A stretch of DNA of 7,315 bases from Verrucomicrobia bacterium UBA2970 (lineage in GTDB: Bacteria > Verrucomicrobiota > Verrucomicrobiia > Limisphaerales > AAA164-E04): assembly GCA_002348345.1 (NCBI GenBank), contig DEAY01000374.1, positions 1 through 7,315 on the forward strand, read 5' to 3'. The notes beneath the pieces are model-generated. The model saw only the letters and a list, made by a program, of their open reading frames with translations, made no database searches and had not been told where the DNA came from. Shown piece by piece: positions 7,174 to 7,315 of the stretch; positions within the stretch are counted from its first letter, which is position 1, and each line of letters opens with the position of its first letter. Position numbers and translations under genes: made by a program.

Positions 7174-7315
7174 GCTGCTGAAGGCGCATGTGATGGAGGT
7201 GAGATGTCGCTCATGAAATAAAATCGTTGCGAAAACGGAAGGGATTGTGGCTTGATTCCCCCCGCTGGTCTTCTCGTTCGGAAGATCGAGTGGCTTTCGG
7301 CCGAATGATGGCATC

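Noticed and set aside
7219..7224. TAAAAT as a -10 promoter box
   Set aside because: No -35 element at a 16-18 nt spacing, so a promoter is not supported.
7296..7305. 10-bp perfect palindrome TTCGGCCGAA as an operator
   Set aside because: A single short GC-rich palindrome with no promoter elements beside it; expected by chance at this composition.
7111..7314. Minus-strand frame running off the right edge
   Set aside because: It overlaps the end of the VWA gene and the terminator-like hairpin, has no recognisable motif, and cannot be told from chance.
1..7315. CRISPR array, tRNA, rRNA, insertion sequence or defence genes
   Set aside because: No direct DNA repeats with spacers, no tRNA-like cloverleaf, no transposase or terminal inverted repeats seen; coding sequence fills nearly the whole window.

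Overview
The window reads as one tightly packed plus-strand gene cluster from an uncultured-type or environmental Gram-negative bacterium. The sequence is moderately GC-rich (judged by eye). The long VWA/glutamine-amidotransferase-like membrane protein resembles proteins I associate with Planctomycetota, Verrucomicrobiota and neighbouring phyla, so a PVC-group origin is my best guess. This is an inference from family resemblance, not a measured placement. The lipoprotein signals and periplasmic domains fit a diderm cell.

Layout: (1) nt 1-975 is the 3' part of a BatA-like membrane protein whose start lies left of the window. (2) nt 986-1906 is a lipoprotein solute-binding protein of the Fbp/Fut-type ABC importer family. 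(3) nt 1927-4263 is a single open frame in which an FbpB-type ABC permease runs without a stop into a six-bladed NHL beta-propeller. A lipoprotein-signal-like hydrophobic segment sits at the join. (4) nt 4260-7139 is a 959-residue membrane protein with a VWA domain, a glutamine-amidotransferase-like domain and a second, MIDAS-degenerate VWA domain. Gaps are 10 nt and 20 nt, followed by a 4-nt GTGA overlap, so the four genes look like one transcription unit. A hairpin followed by six T's starts one base after the last stop. The remaining ~140 nt hold no convincing gene, only a possible start of a downstream one.

How the genes may work together: genes 1 and 4 belong to the VWA/BatA-type membrane proteins often found with MoxR AAA+ ATPases and DUF58 proteins, which would be expected left of the window. 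Genes 2 and 3 supply the binding protein and membrane channel of an importer, but no ATPase is encoded here. The binding protein lacks the tandem tyrosines that hold iron in FbpA, so the substrate need not be iron. The most notable feature is the permease-propeller fusion. The predicted topology places the propeller in the periplasm, where it could contact the binding protein and the large extracytoplasmic parts of the two VWA/BatA-type proteins.
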